DNA from: Arthrobacter sp. zg-Y20
Lineage (GTDB): Bacteria; Actinomycetota; Actinomycetes; Actinomycetales; Micrococcaceae
DNA: 64,000 nucleotides
NCBI RefSeq assembly: GCF_030142075.1
Contig: NZ_CP126241.1
Span: 1,054,001 to 1,118,000 of the forward strand
Direction of reading: 5' to 3'
Below are positions 16,971-25,880 of this stretch, one piece after another; position 1 is the first letter of the stretch, and each line of letters starts with the position of its first letter. Made by a program: the position numbers and the translations under genes. Below the pieces are notes generated by a model, which saw nothing but the letters and a program-made list of their open reading frames with translations, ran no database searches and was not told the DNA's origin.

Positions 16971-17876
16971 GTGGACTCAAGCAAGATATCCGGCAGTACG
17001 GCGGACACAGATACAGGCAATGCGGACAAAGGCGGGGCAGGGTCCGGGCAAATTGTCCTGGCCGCAACTCCCATCGGGAACATGGGAGACGCAACCAACC
17101 GGTTGATCGGCCTGCTGGAAAGCGCCGACATCATCGCCGCGGAGGACACCCGGCGCCTGCACCGGCTGGTGAGCGCACTGGGCATCACGACGCGCGGGCG
17201 GATTATCAGTTACCACGAACACAACGAGGCGACCCGCACCGCAGACCTGCTGGAAATGGTCCGCAGCGGCAGCACGCTGCTGATGGTCACCGACGCCGGA
17301 ATGCCGGCCGTGTCCGACCCCGGGTTCCGGCTCGTGGAGGCTGCGGCGGCGGAAGGGCTGACGGTGACGGCTGCTCCGGGCCCGTCAGCGGTACTGACGG
17401 CGCTTGCCCTATCGGGACTGCCCACGGACCGCTTCTGCTTTGAGGGCTTCCTGCCGCGTAAGCCGGGGGAGCGCAGCACGCGGCTGGCCCAGCTCGCCGG
17501 CGAGCAGCGGACCATGGTCTTTTTCGAAGCACCGCACCGCCTGGAACCCATGCTGCGGGCACTTGATGCGGCCTTCGGCTCGGACCGCCGGGCCGCCATA
17601 GCCCGTGAACTGACCAAGCTCCATGAGCAGGTGCTGCGCGGACCCCTGCGTGAGCTGCTGGAATGGGCCGAGGCCGGAGACGTCCGCGGGGAAATCGCCG
17701 TCGTGGTGGAAGGCGCACCGGATGCCGCCCCCGAGCAGGCCGCGGACCACGTGGGCGCGGTGAACGGACTCGTAGAGCAGGGCATCCGGCTGAAGGACGC
17801 GGTTGCCGCCGTCGCCGAGGACGCCCGCATCAGCAAGCGGGAACTGTACTCTGCGGTGCTGGCAGCACGGAACTGA
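16971..17876 (+). CDS. rsmI: 16S rRNA 2'-O-ribose methyltransferase (C1402)
   Basis: A 301-residue RsmI. The tetrapyrrole-methylase fold starts at LAATPIGNMGD (residue 30), followed by EDTRRLHRL, SYHEHNE, TDAGMPAVSDPG and FEGFLPRK, all diagnostic. It methylates the ribose of C1402 of 16S rRNA with SAM, as a late step in small-subunit maturation. The first 22 residues are Ser/Asp/Gly-rich and absent from most relatives, but the GTG at 16971 agrees with the leaderless promoter. Confidence 0.95.
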   Translation: MDSSKISGSTADTDTGNADKGGAGSGQIVLAATPIGNMGDATNRLIGLLESADIIAAEDTRRLHRLVSALGITTRGRIISYHEHNEATRTADLLEMVRSGSTLLMVTDAGMPAVSDPGFRLVEAAAAEGLTVTAAPGPSAVLTALALSGLPTDRFCFEGFLPRKPGERSTRLAQLAGEQRTMVFFEAPHRLEPMLRALDAAFGSDRRAAIARELTKLHEQVLRGPLRELLEWAEAGDVRGEIAVVVEGAPDAAPEQAADHVGAVNGLVEQGIRLKDAVAAVAEDARISKRELYSAVLAARN

Positions 17877-18022
17877 CCAACCACGCGGCTGGGCAGATGC
17901 ACAGTGGTTCGGCCGGTGGCCAGTGCGCCTCCGCATTTACACGGCCGGGCCGGGAAGCCTACGGTGAAGGGAACTGCGGGCGCAGCGTCCGCAGTATCCG
18001 ATGAACTTTGGAGGCAATTCCC

Positions 18023-19504
18023 ATGGGTATTCCCGCAGACCGTGAAGCCGAACTCCTGGCGCAGGTCCCCACCGGCCTGTTGATCAACGGGCAGTGGCGG
18101 GACGCGTCGACAGGCAGCACGTTCGACGTCGAAGACCCCGCCACCGGCAAGACCCTGCTGAGCATCGCCGATGCCTCAGCCGAAGACGGCGCACTGGCCA
18201 TGGACGCCGCCGCCGCTGCGCAGGACGCTTGGGCACGAACCGCCCCGAGGGAACGCGGCGAGATCCTGCGCCGTGCCTTTGAGCTGGTCACCGAACGCAC
18301 CGAAGACTTCGCCCTGCTGATGACTTTGGAAATGGGCAAGCCGCTGGCCGAGTCCCGCGGTGAGGTGGCCTACGGCGCCGAATTCCTCCGCTGGTTCTCC
18401 GAGGAAGCGGTCCGGGTCTCCGGACGGTACAGCATGTCACCGGACGGGAAGTCCCGCCTGCTGGTGAACAAGAAACCGGTGGGACCGTGCCTGCTGATCA
18501 CGCCGTGGAACTTCCCGCTGGCCATGGCCACCCGCAAGATCGCCCCGGCCGTGGCTGCCGGCTGCACCATGGTGCTCAAGCCCGCCAAGCTTACTCCGCT
18601 GACTTCCGCCCTATTCGCCGCCGTCATGATGGAAGCGGGCCTGCCTGCAGGTGTGCTTAACGTTGTGCCGACCACCGCAGCAGGCGACGTGACGGGACCG
18701 ATCCTCAAGGATTCGCGGCTGCGCAAGGTGTCCTTCACCGGCTCCACTCCTGTGGGGCAGGGCCTGATCCGTGATGCAGCGCAGAACGTCCTGCGCACGT
18801 CCATGGAGCTGGGCGGCAACGCTCCGTTCATCGTGTTCGAAGACGCAGACCTGGACAAGGCGGTGGACGGTGCCCTGGCCGCCAAGCTGCGGAACATGGG
18901 CGAGGCCTGCACTGCAGCCAACCGCTTTATTGTCCAGGACACCGTGGCCGAGGAGTTCGCAGAGAAGTTCGCCGCCCGGGTGGGTGCCATGGCCACCGGC
19001 CGCGGCACCGAAGACGCCACCAAGATCGGGCCGCTGATCGATGCCAAGTCCCGTGACAAGGTGCACGGCCTGGTGACGGACGCGGTGGACGGCGGCGCCG
19101 TGGTGCTGGTGGGAGGCGAGCCCGTGGACGGTCCGGGCTACTTCTACCAGCCGACGGTCCTGAAGGACGTTGCGCCGGACGCACGGATCCTTCAGGAGGA
19201 AATCTTCGGGCCGGTTGCGCCTATTGTGACTTTCTCCACCGAAGATGAGGCAGTAGCCCTGGCCAACAACACCGAGTACGGATTGGTGTCCTATGTCTTT
19301 ACCAGTGACCTGAACCGCGGACTCCGGATCGGGGAAGAACTCGAATCGGGGATGCTTGGCCTTAACGCCGGCGTGGTATCCAACGCGGCAGCACCGTTTG
19401 GCGGGGTCAAGCAGTCGGGTCTGGGCCGCGAAGGCGGTGCCGAGGGCATCGAGGAATACCTCTACACGCAGTACATCGGCATAGCCGATCCCGCGCAGCG
19501 GTAA
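18023..19504 (+). CDS. gabD: NAD(P)-dependent succinate-semialdehyde dehydrogenase
   Basis: A 493-residue aldehyde dehydrogenase. The cofactor segment TPWNFPLAMATRK, the glycine motif FTGSTPVGQ, the catalytic Glu in MELGGNAP and the catalytic Cys in GEACTAANRF are all present, with a C-terminal FGGVKQSGLGREGG. It best fits succinate-semialdehyde dehydrogenase, which completes the GABA shunt to succinate, although exact substrate specificity cannot be proved. The ATG at 18023 lies 8 bases after TTTGGAGG; the earlier TTG at 18008 overlaps that site. Confidence 0.92.
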   Translation: MGIPADREAELLAQVPTGLLINGQWRDASTGSTFDVEDPATGKTLLSIADASAEDGALAMDAAAAAQDAWARTAPRERGEILRRAFELVTERTEDFALLMTLEMGKPLAESRGEVAYGAEFLRWFSEEAVRVSGRYSMSPDGKSRLLVNKKPVGPCLLITPWNFPLAMATRKIAPAVAAGCTMVLKPAKLTPLTSALFAAVMMEAGLPAGVLNVVPTTAAGDVTGPILKDSRLRKVSFTGSTPVGQGLIRDAAQNVLRTSMELGGNAPFIVFEDADLDKAVDGALAAKLRNMGEACTAANRFIVQDTVAEEFAEKFAARVGAMATGRGTEDATKIGPLIDAKSRDKVHGLVTDAVDGGAVVLVGGEPVDGPGYFYQPTVLKDVAPDARILQEEIFGPVAPIVTFSTEDEAVALANNTEYGLVSYVFTSDLNRGLRIGEELESGMLGLNAGVVSNAAAPFGGVKQSGLGREGGAEGIEEYLYTQYIGIADPAQR

Positions 19505-19512
19505 CGCCGGCT

Positions 19513-19566
19513 CAGCACGGTCCAGGGGCTTCTCCGCCGTCGGCGGGGAGGCCCCTGGCCGTGTTG
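19513..19566. terminator. Bidirectional terminator between gabD and the transglutaminase gene
   Basis: A 17-bp perfect stem (CCAGGGGC...GCCCCTGG, 19522-19538 with 19542-19558) has a 3-base loop and is extended by CAGCACGG/CCGTGTTG. It fills most of the gap between two convergent stops; there is no long T tract. Confidence 0.7.
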
Positions 19567-19570
19567 GAAG

Positions 19571-21928
19571 CTAACCGTGCCGGAAGCGGGTGGTTAGCGA
19601 CGGCGGCAGGAACCTGGCGTGGAGCCGGGTAAACAGGCGGGCGTTGGCGTGCAACGCGGCCCGCACCGAGTCCACATCAGCCCAATCCGCCGCCGGCCGG
19701 GCCGATACGGTCCCGCCTCCCGGCCGGACCCCGGAGTCCGCACGTGCGTAGGCTTCCTCTTCATAGGCCCGGCAGATCCGGGTCAAGGCGGCGTCGGCAG
19801 GCGGGGCAAAGCCGGCCTCATCGGACAGCCGCCGTGCGTAGGCCCGCGGCGTATCCGAAGGGTGACCCGGATACCCGTAGTCCAGGCCCAAATCGGCTAT
19901 TTCATCCCACGCCGGCCCGGAACGGGATCCGGAAGTTTTGCGCTTTGCTGTTCGGCGCCGGCGCAGTGCCCAGGGCGCCAGCGCGGCCGCGGCGGCCGCC
20001 AAAGCTGCCAGTACACCGCCGGTCCACGCCGTGCCCTGGGAAGCGTCCGGTTCCAGCACCGTTTCCGGTTCCAGCGGATCCTCACGCGGTACGGACGGAA
20101 CCGCGGGCTGGGCTCCGGGAACGCGGGGATCTTCATCCTCGCGCACGGACGCTCCGGTGGCGGGCCGTGCCTGCTGGGCATAGTCCGGAACCGACCCGCG
20201 GGACGGGGTGGGCTCGAACCGGACCCAGCCAGCACCTTCGAAGTACAGTTCCGGCCAGGCATGGGCATCCGTGGAATCCACTTCAAATTCGGTCAGCGCT
20301 TCGCCGTTGGGTCCGGTCCCGTCCGGAGTCTCCCCGGTGGACTGGCCGGGAGCGTAGCCCAGGGCCATCCGGCTCGGAATTCCCTCATACCTGGCCATAA
20401 CGGTCATGGCCGCCGCGAAGTGGATGCAGTACCCGGCCTTGCGGTCCAGGAACTCGGACAGGACATCCATCCCGTTCCCGTCGTAGCCGCCCTCCACTGG
20501 AGCATCCAGCGAGTAGGAGAACTGGGGGCCGCGCAGATAGCTCTGGATGGCCATTGCCTTGGTGTACGGCGAGGACGCATCTCCCACCGCGTCCCGGGCT
20601 GCCTCGCCGATCCGGGCGGGCAGGTCTTCCGGGAGGTCGGTGAACACCGGGTCTACCTCTGAGGTGTCCGCCGCCGGAACCGCGGCCAGCTGCTCCGGAG
20701 TGAGCTGCGCGGAAACGCTGAGGACCTGGTAGTCCTGCGCGCCGGAACTGTCCGAGCCGTCGTCGAGCACCGTCATGGTCTTCGGGTCCCAGCTCCAGGA
20801 CCCGTCCGCCCCGGAGATGCCCAGCGGGTAATAGGGGGCCAGGAGCCAGGGGCTGGCATAGGTCTTGCTGCTGATCCGCGTCACCACGGGTGTACCCGGT
20901 GTTCCCTCCGGGGAGCTGTACCCGGTGGTTCCAGCGGCCATCGCGGCTATTCCCTGGCGCCGCTCATCGGTCCGCAGATCCGGTGACCAGCGGCGGCCGG
21001 AGAAGTCCTCCAAGGTGGTTGAGCGCAGGTATACCGGTTCCTGCGAGGACGTGGCGTACGTGATCCGTCCTGCGGACTGCGGCTGGCGCAGGTCGTTGCC
21101 GAGTGTAACTATCGGGTTCAGGCCGGTGGTGTTGGACCAGAAGTTGAATTTTGAGCCTTCCGGAAACGCGCCGCCCGTAAAGCCGGGCAGCACTGCCGGA
21201 AGCAGCAGTGACAGGAGAAGCGCCGATGCCGAGACCGCGGCGCTCCGGCCCGCCCAGGCGCGCGGCATCGGAACTCCGGGTGCCTGCTGTTCCCGGCGCG
21301 ATCCGGCGGCGAGCAGCAGAAGGTATCCGGCGGCCGCCAACAGGAAGTACCAGGGCCCGATGCTCTCCGGTTTCAGCACTGCCGGGATCATCACCACGGC
21401 AAACAAGCCCAGGCCGGCGGTGGCCGGCATCCGCAGGGTGGCCGCCAGTGTATCCGCCAGGACTGCCACCAGCCCGACGCCGGCGCAGCATAGAAATACG
21501 ATGCCCGCCAGGGGCTGTACGGGGGTGACCTCGGTGATGATTACCGTACGCGCTTCCACCAGCAGAGCGTCCGCCCGGGCGAAAGCGGCCGGGCCCGGAA
21601 GGAATCCCAGCACTGCGGAGGAGGCGGCGAACAGCCAGGTCAGCGTCAAAACCAGTGCGGCAATACCGGCCAGCGGTACCAGGGGCAACGGCCATCCCAG
21701 CCGCCTGATGCCGGCAGTAGCGGCGAGCGGAAGGACTACAGCCAGGAACAGGGGAGGGAGCCAGGACCAGCCTTCGATGACCCCGTGGATGCTGAGCGAG
21801 GACAGCAGCACTGCCGCCGCCGTTGCCGCGCCCACGGGCAGGTTGGCGGACCCGCGGCGTACCGGGCGGCCTCCATGGGCGGACGGGGCCGGGCGGGCCT
21901 GCTGCGGGCGGGAGAGGAGCGTGGTCAT
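19571..21928 (-). CDS. TgpA-like membrane transglutaminase (DUF3488 plus transglutaminase core)
   Basis: A 785-residue protein. Six or so membrane helices lie in residues 25-240 (DUF3488/TgpA N-terminus). An extracytoplasmic transglutaminase-like domain follows, with catalytic Cys in AGYCIHFA, His in STDAHAWPE and an acidic residue in RFEPTPSRG. One more membrane span lies near residue 640 and a cytoplasmic DUF4129-like tail ends the protein. It may be a cysteine protease or crosslinking enzyme at the cell surface. Its start overlaps the end of the DUF58 gene by 4 bases, making it the last gene of the MoxR-DUF58-transglutaminase operon. Confidence 0.92.
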   Translation of the reverse strand: MTTLLSRPQQARPAPSAHGGRPVRRGSANLPVGAATAAAVLLSSLSIHGVIEGWSWLPPLFLAVVLPLAATAGIRRLGWPLPLVPLAGIAALVLTLTWLFAASSAVLGFLPGPAAFARADALLVEARTVIITEVTPVQPLAGIVFLCCAGVGLVAVLADTLAATLRMPATAGLGLFAVVMIPAVLKPESIGPWYFLLAAAGYLLLLAAGSRREQQAPGVPMPRAWAGRSAAVSASALLLSLLLPAVLPGFTGGAFPEGSKFNFWSNTTGLNPIVTLGNDLRQPQSAGRITYATSSQEPVYLRSTTLEDFSGRRWSPDLRTDERRQGIAAMAAGTTGYSSPEGTPGTPVVTRISSKTYASPWLLAPYYPLGISGADGSWSWDPKTMTVLDDGSDSSGAQDYQVLSVSAQLTPEQLAAVPAADTSEVDPVFTDLPEDLPARIGEAARDAVGDASSPYTKAMAIQSYLRGPQFSYSLDAPVEGGYDGNGMDVLSEFLDRKAGYCIHFAAAMTVMARYEGIPSRMALGYAPGQSTGETPDGTGPNGEALTEFEVDSTDAHAWPELYFEGAGWVRFEPTPSRGSVPDYAQQARPATGASVREDEDPRVPGAQPAVPSVPREDPLEPETVLEPDASQGTAWTGGVLAALAAAAAALAPWALRRRRTAKRKTSGSRSGPAWDEIADLGLDYGYPGHPSDTPRAYARRLSDEAGFAPPADAALTRICRAYEEEAYARADSGVRPGGGTVSARPAADWADVDSVRAALHANARLFTRLHARFLPPSLTTRFRHG

Positions 21929-23322
21929 TCGGAACCCCTTCCGACACCGGTGGACGGGGCGGAACGAACGGGACGGGCAGCGCTCCGAGCCGCAGCCGGA
22001 GAAGGCTCCGGAGTGTTGCCGGCGTGCAGGAGCGACCAGGCGGCCGGGACCGGGGTACCCGGGCCCACGGCAACCGTGCTCCAGCCGGCCTCGTGCAGGA
22101 TCCGTTGCGCCTGACGCTGTTCTGCCGGCCGGTCACTGACCATCAGCACCATGGGCTGCGCCGAATACCGGGCTGCAGGCGCGAGGGCTGCTGCCTCGGT
22201 GGCGCTGATCCTCCCGGCCACCACCAGCAGCGGGCCCGGAGAACGGCCAGCAGACAGGCCGTCGAGCAGCAGGTCCCCGAACGGGGCGGCCGGTGCGGGG
22301 CCGCCGGCAACCTGGGCCGGATCGGCCAGGCCCAGCGCGGCCAGGCCTTCGGCGAGGTCCTGCAGACCGTCGGCGCCGTGGAACAGGCGCTCGTCGGCGT
22401 CAACGGCCGACGGCGAGCGGGACAGCCCGGGCCGGAACAGCTCGTCGGTGAAGCGCACGGCGTATCCGGACTCGGCTAAAAATACGGCGCTGGAGATCAC
22501 GGCAGAGACGGCCCACTCAAAGGCTTCGGAGGTCAGCAGCCCGCCGTCGTCCACGCCAAAGGCACCAGGGGACCCGTAGGCGGGACGGCGCTGGTCAAGG
22601 AGGATGGAAGCAGTGGGTGCAGTGACGGGTTCTTCCTGACGGACCATCAGTTCGCCGTGCCGTGCCGTTGCCGCCCAATGCACGCGGCGCATAGGGTCTC
22701 CGTACCGGTATTCCCGGGTGGTCACGTCATCCTCGCTGGGGGTGCCGCGGCGCCTGCTGGGGGAAGACCCGTCCGTTCCCGCGGGCCCTACGATCGGCGC
22801 AGGGGGAAGGTCCCGGGGTGCGGGGGCAACAGCGAGCTGATTCGTTCCGCCCAGGGTGTGGACCGTCTTGGCCAGGCCGAAGGGGTCGAGGAATTCAGCG
22901 GTCACCGGGCCGATCGAGTACAAGCCCCGCCGGCCCGAGCGCAGACGGTACCGGTAACTTCCGGTTCCGGTTTCGGCCCCGCCCTCGGGGGGAAAGCGGA
23001 ACACCGGACTGGCACCGAAACGCAGCGGGAGTCCCTCCCGTATCAGTGACACCGATGCCGGCCGGCCCCGAATGGACAGGGTCACGGTGGCTGCCGTACC
23101 GGTTTCCACCAGCGGCGGGGCAAAGGACCGGTCAACCTGGAAGCCCGGTTTGACCAGGCGGAGCGTGGCAGCAGCGAGGAGAGGCAGGCAGATCAGGAGA
23201 ACAGCGAGGGCCAGCAAGTCCTCGCGCCCCAGGGCAGCAGCCCCCAACAGCGCCACGGCTCCGGCCGCGAGCAGGCCCCAGCCGCGCGGCGTGAAAAACC
23301 CCGTAAGGGAGGAGGGTGCCAT
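21925..23322 (-). CDS. DUF58 domain-containing protein
   Basis: About 465 residues. Two N-terminal hydrophobic helices (residues 10-55) are followed by a beta-rich region and the DUF58 signature YGDPMRRVHWAATARHGELMVR, then a von Willebrand A-like C-terminal part. DUF58 proteins accompany MoxR ATPases and are thought to be their clients or partners. ATG 23322 is preferred to the longer frame from 23421, whose first 33 residues look like untranslated leader; GAAAGG lies 6 bases upstream. Confidence 0.9.
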   Translation of the reverse strand: MAPSSLTGFFTPRGWGLLAAGAVALLGAAALGREDLLALAVLLICLPLLAAATLRLVKPGFQVDRSFAPPLVETGTAATVTLSIRGRPASVSLIREGLPLRFGASPVFRFPPEGGAETGTGSYRYRLRSGRRGLYSIGPVTAEFLDPFGLAKTVHTLGGTNQLAVAPAPRDLPPAPIVGPAGTDGSSPSRRRGTPSEDDVTTREYRYGDPMRRVHWAATARHGELMVRQEEPVTAPTASILLDQRRPAYGSPGAFGVDDGGLLTSEAFEWAVSAVISSAVFLAESGYAVRFTDELFRPGLSRSPSAVDADERLFHGADGLQDLAEGLAALGLADPAQVAGGPAPAAPFGDLLLDGLSAGRSPGPLLVVAGRISATEAAALAPAARYSAQPMVLMVSDRPAEQRQAQRILHEAGWSTVAVGPGTPVPAAWSLLHAGNTPEPSPAAARSAARPVRSAPSTGVGRGSE

Positions 23323-23365
23323 GGCGGCCTTTCGCTCGGGGTCCGGCGGGTGCCGGTACGGAAGA

Positions 23366-24439
23366 TCAGCGGCGGGAACGCTCCGCGCCGGCGGCCGTGC
23401 GGGGCACCGGGACCGAGGCAACTACCGAAGCTATGACGCTGGAAGCACTCTCCCCGGCGCCGGAGGCCTTGCGGTTGAGCAGGAGCCGGTGGGCCAGGAC
23501 GGGATCGGCCAGCGAGGCGACGTCGTCCGGGAGCACAAAATCCCTGCCCTCCAATGCGGCGAAGGCCTTGGCTGCGCGCAGGAGCTGGAGCAGCGACCGC
23601 GGGCTGGCACCCAGCCGGAGGTCCGGATGTCCGCGGGTGGCCCGGCCCAGCGCCACCGTGTAGTCCTTGACCGCCGTTGAAACATAGATGTCCTGCACCC
23701 GGGCGATCATGGCAGAGGCTTCCCGCATGCCGACCACTGGGGTAATGCTCTCCAGCGGTGAGCCGGACTGGTGGTTCTCCAGCATGTCCGCTTCGGACCG
23801 GGCATCCGGATAACCCAGTGAAATCCGTGCCATGAACCGGTCCCGCTGCGCTTCGGGCAGGGGATAGGTCCCCTCCATCTCAATGGGGTTCTGGGTGGCC
23901 ACCACCATAAAGGGAGCCGAGAGCCGGTGCGTGCCGCCGTCCACGCTGACCTGACGCTCCTCCATGCATTCGAGGAGGGCGGACTGGGTTTTGGCGGAAG
24001 CCCGGTTGATCTCGTCCGCAATCACGACATTGGCGAACACCGGTCCCTGCCGGAACTCGAACCGGTGGCTGTCCTGGTTGTAGATAGACACCCCGGTAAC
24101 GTCCGAGGGCAGCAGGTCCGGTGTGAACTGGATACGGCTGACGGTGCAGTCGATGGTGCGGGCGAGCGTCTTGGCGAGCATTGTCTTCCCGACGCCGGGA
24201 ACGTCTTCCAGCAACACATGCCCTTGGGCCAGCATGACGGTCAGGACAAGCCGGGCCGCTTCCTCCTTGCCATCGATCACCGTTCCGATGGCAGCCAGGA
24301 TCCCGTCCGCCGCTGAGCGGAAGGAATCGGGGGTGTAGGGCTCGGAATGAAGGGCAGTAGCCGTTCCCTGCCCGGATGCCGGCGGGCCGGAGGGGAAGGC
24401 GTTAAGGGACGCAGCGGCAGACGGGATTGGAGCGTCCAT
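23366..24439 (-). CDS. MoxR-family AAA+ ATPase
   Basis: A 357-residue AAA+ ATPase with Walker A PGVGKTMLAKTLA, Walker B VVIADEINRA, sensor 1 ATQNPIEMEGTYPLPEAQ and a C-terminal lid domain with GASPRS. It is the first gene of the minus-strand operon with DUF58 and the TgpA-like transglutaminase, a recurrent trio in which MoxR acts as a chaperone for envelope assembly. ATG 24439 follows GGAAGG at 6 bases; a longer frame to 24520 lacks a ribosome site. Confidence 0.93.
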   Translation of the reverse strand: MDAPIPSAAASLNAFPSGPPASGQGTATALHSEPYTPDSFRSAADGILAAIGTVIDGKEEAARLVLTVMLAQGHVLLEDVPGVGKTMLAKTLARTIDCTVSRIQFTPDLLPSDVTGVSIYNQDSHRFEFRQGPVFANVVIADEINRASAKTQSALLECMEERQVSVDGGTHRLSAPFMVVATQNPIEMEGTYPLPEAQRDRFMARISLGYPDARSEADMLENHQSGSPLESITPVVGMREASAMIARVQDIYVSTAVKDYTVALGRATRGHPDLRLGASPRSLLQLLRAAKAFAALEGRDFVLPDDVASLADPVLAHRLLLNRKASGAGESASSVIASVVASVPVPRTAAGAERSRR

Positions 24440-24591
24440 GGACACCTTCCATAGTCGGCGGTTGCAGCTGCAGCCCGATTGGTCCGCCCGGCGGCGAACG
24501 GCCGGGAGTCCGATCAGCAACCCCGTCGGGTGGCGCCCTGGCGCTGCAGCGGCGGAACTGCGAAAGCTCCCTCAGCTGGAACCTGCGCCAA

Positions 24592-24625
24592 TGACAGACC
24601 CATGACAGACCAGTGACCCGACCAG
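24592..24625. repeat. Three 11-bp direct repeats in the moxR/tatD divergent region
   Basis: TGACAGACC begins at 24592 and 24603, and a third, weaker copy (TGACCCGACC) begins at 24614. The phasing of 11 bases puts them on one helix face. An inverted ACAGAC lies at 24635-24640 in the tatD promoter. Candidate regulator-binding array. Confidence 0.55.
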
Positions 24626-24657
24626 CGGCACTTGTCTGTACAGCGTACTAGCTCACT

Positions 24658-24663
24658 TAGGCT
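24658..24663 (+). promoter_or_regulatory. -10 element (TAGGCT) of a leaderless tatD promoter
   Basis: TAGGCT lies 7 bases before ATG 24671 and there is no ribosome site, so tatD is probably translated from a leaderless mRNA. Confidence 0.5.
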
Positions 24664-24670
24664 TAAGAAC

Positions 24671-25603
24671 ATGAGTAATCGAAGCGGATATTTTCCCGGC
24701 ACCACACCGGAGGCCTACCTGCCCGGCGGTGCCGGGGCAGGGGCGCCGGGACGCAGCGGCAAGGGCTATCCGCCGGCACCCGAGCCCCTGCCCGTGCCGG
24801 TGATGGACAACCATACGCATTTCGACTTTGCAGGCGGGCCGGACGCCGGCCTTGCCGCTGCGCTTGCCGCGGCCCTGGACGCGGCGGAGGGGGCAGGGGT
24901 CAAAGGCGCCATCCAGGTGGGCACGGACCTGGCCTCCTCCCGTTTTACCGCAGCCGCCGTCGACGTCGATCCGCGGCTGCTGGGCGCGGTGGCAATCCAC
25001 CCGAACGATGCCCCGCTGCTGGCCGCCGAAGGTGCACTGGAACCGGCGCTCGAGGAGATTGAATTGCTCGCCGCGCACCCCCGCATCCGGGCCATAGGCG
25101 AAACCGGGCTGGACTACTTTCGCACGGGAGAGGAGGGCCTGGAACGCCAGCAGTACTCCTTCCGCCGGCACATCGACATCGCCAAGCGCCTCGGACTGGC
25201 CCTGCAGATCCACGACCGCGATGCCCACGCCGACGTGCTGCGGGTGCTGGCCGAAGAAGGAGCTCCGGAAACGGTGGTGTTCCATTGCTTCTCCGGAGAC
25301 GCGGAGCTGGCACGGACCTGCAGTGAGAACGGCTGGTATATGTCCTTTTCCGGCACACTGACCTTCCGCAATTCCGCCAACCTGCATGAAGCGCTCGCCG
25401 TCGCGGACCGGGACCTGCTGCTCGTGGAGACGGATGCCCCCTACCTCACCCCGCACCCGCACCGGGGCCGGCCCAACGCCAGCTATATGGTGCCGTACAC
25501 CGTGCGGTTTATGGCCGAACGGCTGGATGCTGATCTGGCCGAACTTGGGGCGCGGCTGGCCGCCAACACCGAGCGTGCCTACGGTTCGTGGGACGTCCGT
25601 TAG
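24671..25603 (+). CDS. tatD: TatD family metal-dependent hydrolase
   Basis: About 310 residues. Metal ligands appear in order: HTHFDF near residue 49, GETGLDYF, the QIHDRDAH helix, VFHCFSGD and ETDAPYLTPH. This is a TIM-barrel amidohydrolase with probable 3'-5' exonuclease activity in DNA repair or turnover. A Gly/Pro-rich N-terminal extension of about 45 residues precedes the barrel. ATG 24671 is chosen from the adjoining -10 box; the frame remains open upstream. It precedes rpfB, as in mycobacteria (Rv1008-Rv1009). Confidence 0.93.
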   Translation: MSNRSGYFPGTTPEAYLPGGAGAGAPGRSGKGYPPAPEPLPVPVMDNHTHFDFAGGPDAGLAAALAAALDAAEGAGVKGAIQVGTDLASSRFTAAAVDVDPRLLGAVAIHPNDAPLLAAEGALEPALEEIELLAAHPRIRAIGETGLDYFRTGEEGLERQQYSFRRHIDIAKRLGLALQIHDRDAHADVLRVLAEEGAPETVVFHCFSGDAELARTCSENGWYMSFSGTLTFRNSANLHEALAVADRDLLLVETDAPYLTPHPHRGRPNASYMVPYTVRFMAERLDADLAELGARLAANTERAYGSWDVR

Positions 25604-25880
25604 CTGCCGGGGGAGGTCCGCGGGGACTCCAGGCGCGGCAATGCGCCGGAACCTTCGGTTGCCCTCAGATCACGGTTCGGTTACGGTAGGGAGCTATTAG
25701 CCGGGGTCGGGGAAGGCATCCGGACTAGATCTGTATAAATTCGCAAGGCCGTGCTAGTGCTGCTTCCGCAGCTCCAGTGGGCCCTGCCCGCCATGCCTGC
25801 GCCGCGCGCGCTCCTGCTCCGCCGTCAGCCGGTGGGCGGGAACGCACGCCCGGTGCTTCAAGTCCCCGTGCCCGGATGCT
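25604..25880. other. rpfB upstream region
   Basis: There are 277 bases without a credible gene. GGAGGTCC and GGGACTCC make a weak hairpin after tatD. TATAAA at 25734-25739 could be a -10 box, although no matching -35 is seen. I looked for the c-di-AMP riboswitch found before some actinobacterial rpf genes and did not recognise its core. Confidence 0.5.

Noticed and set aside
25604-25880. c-di-AMP riboswitch before rpfB
   Set aside because: Some actinobacterial rpf genes carry one, but the conserved core sequences of the ydaO/yuaA class could not be found here.
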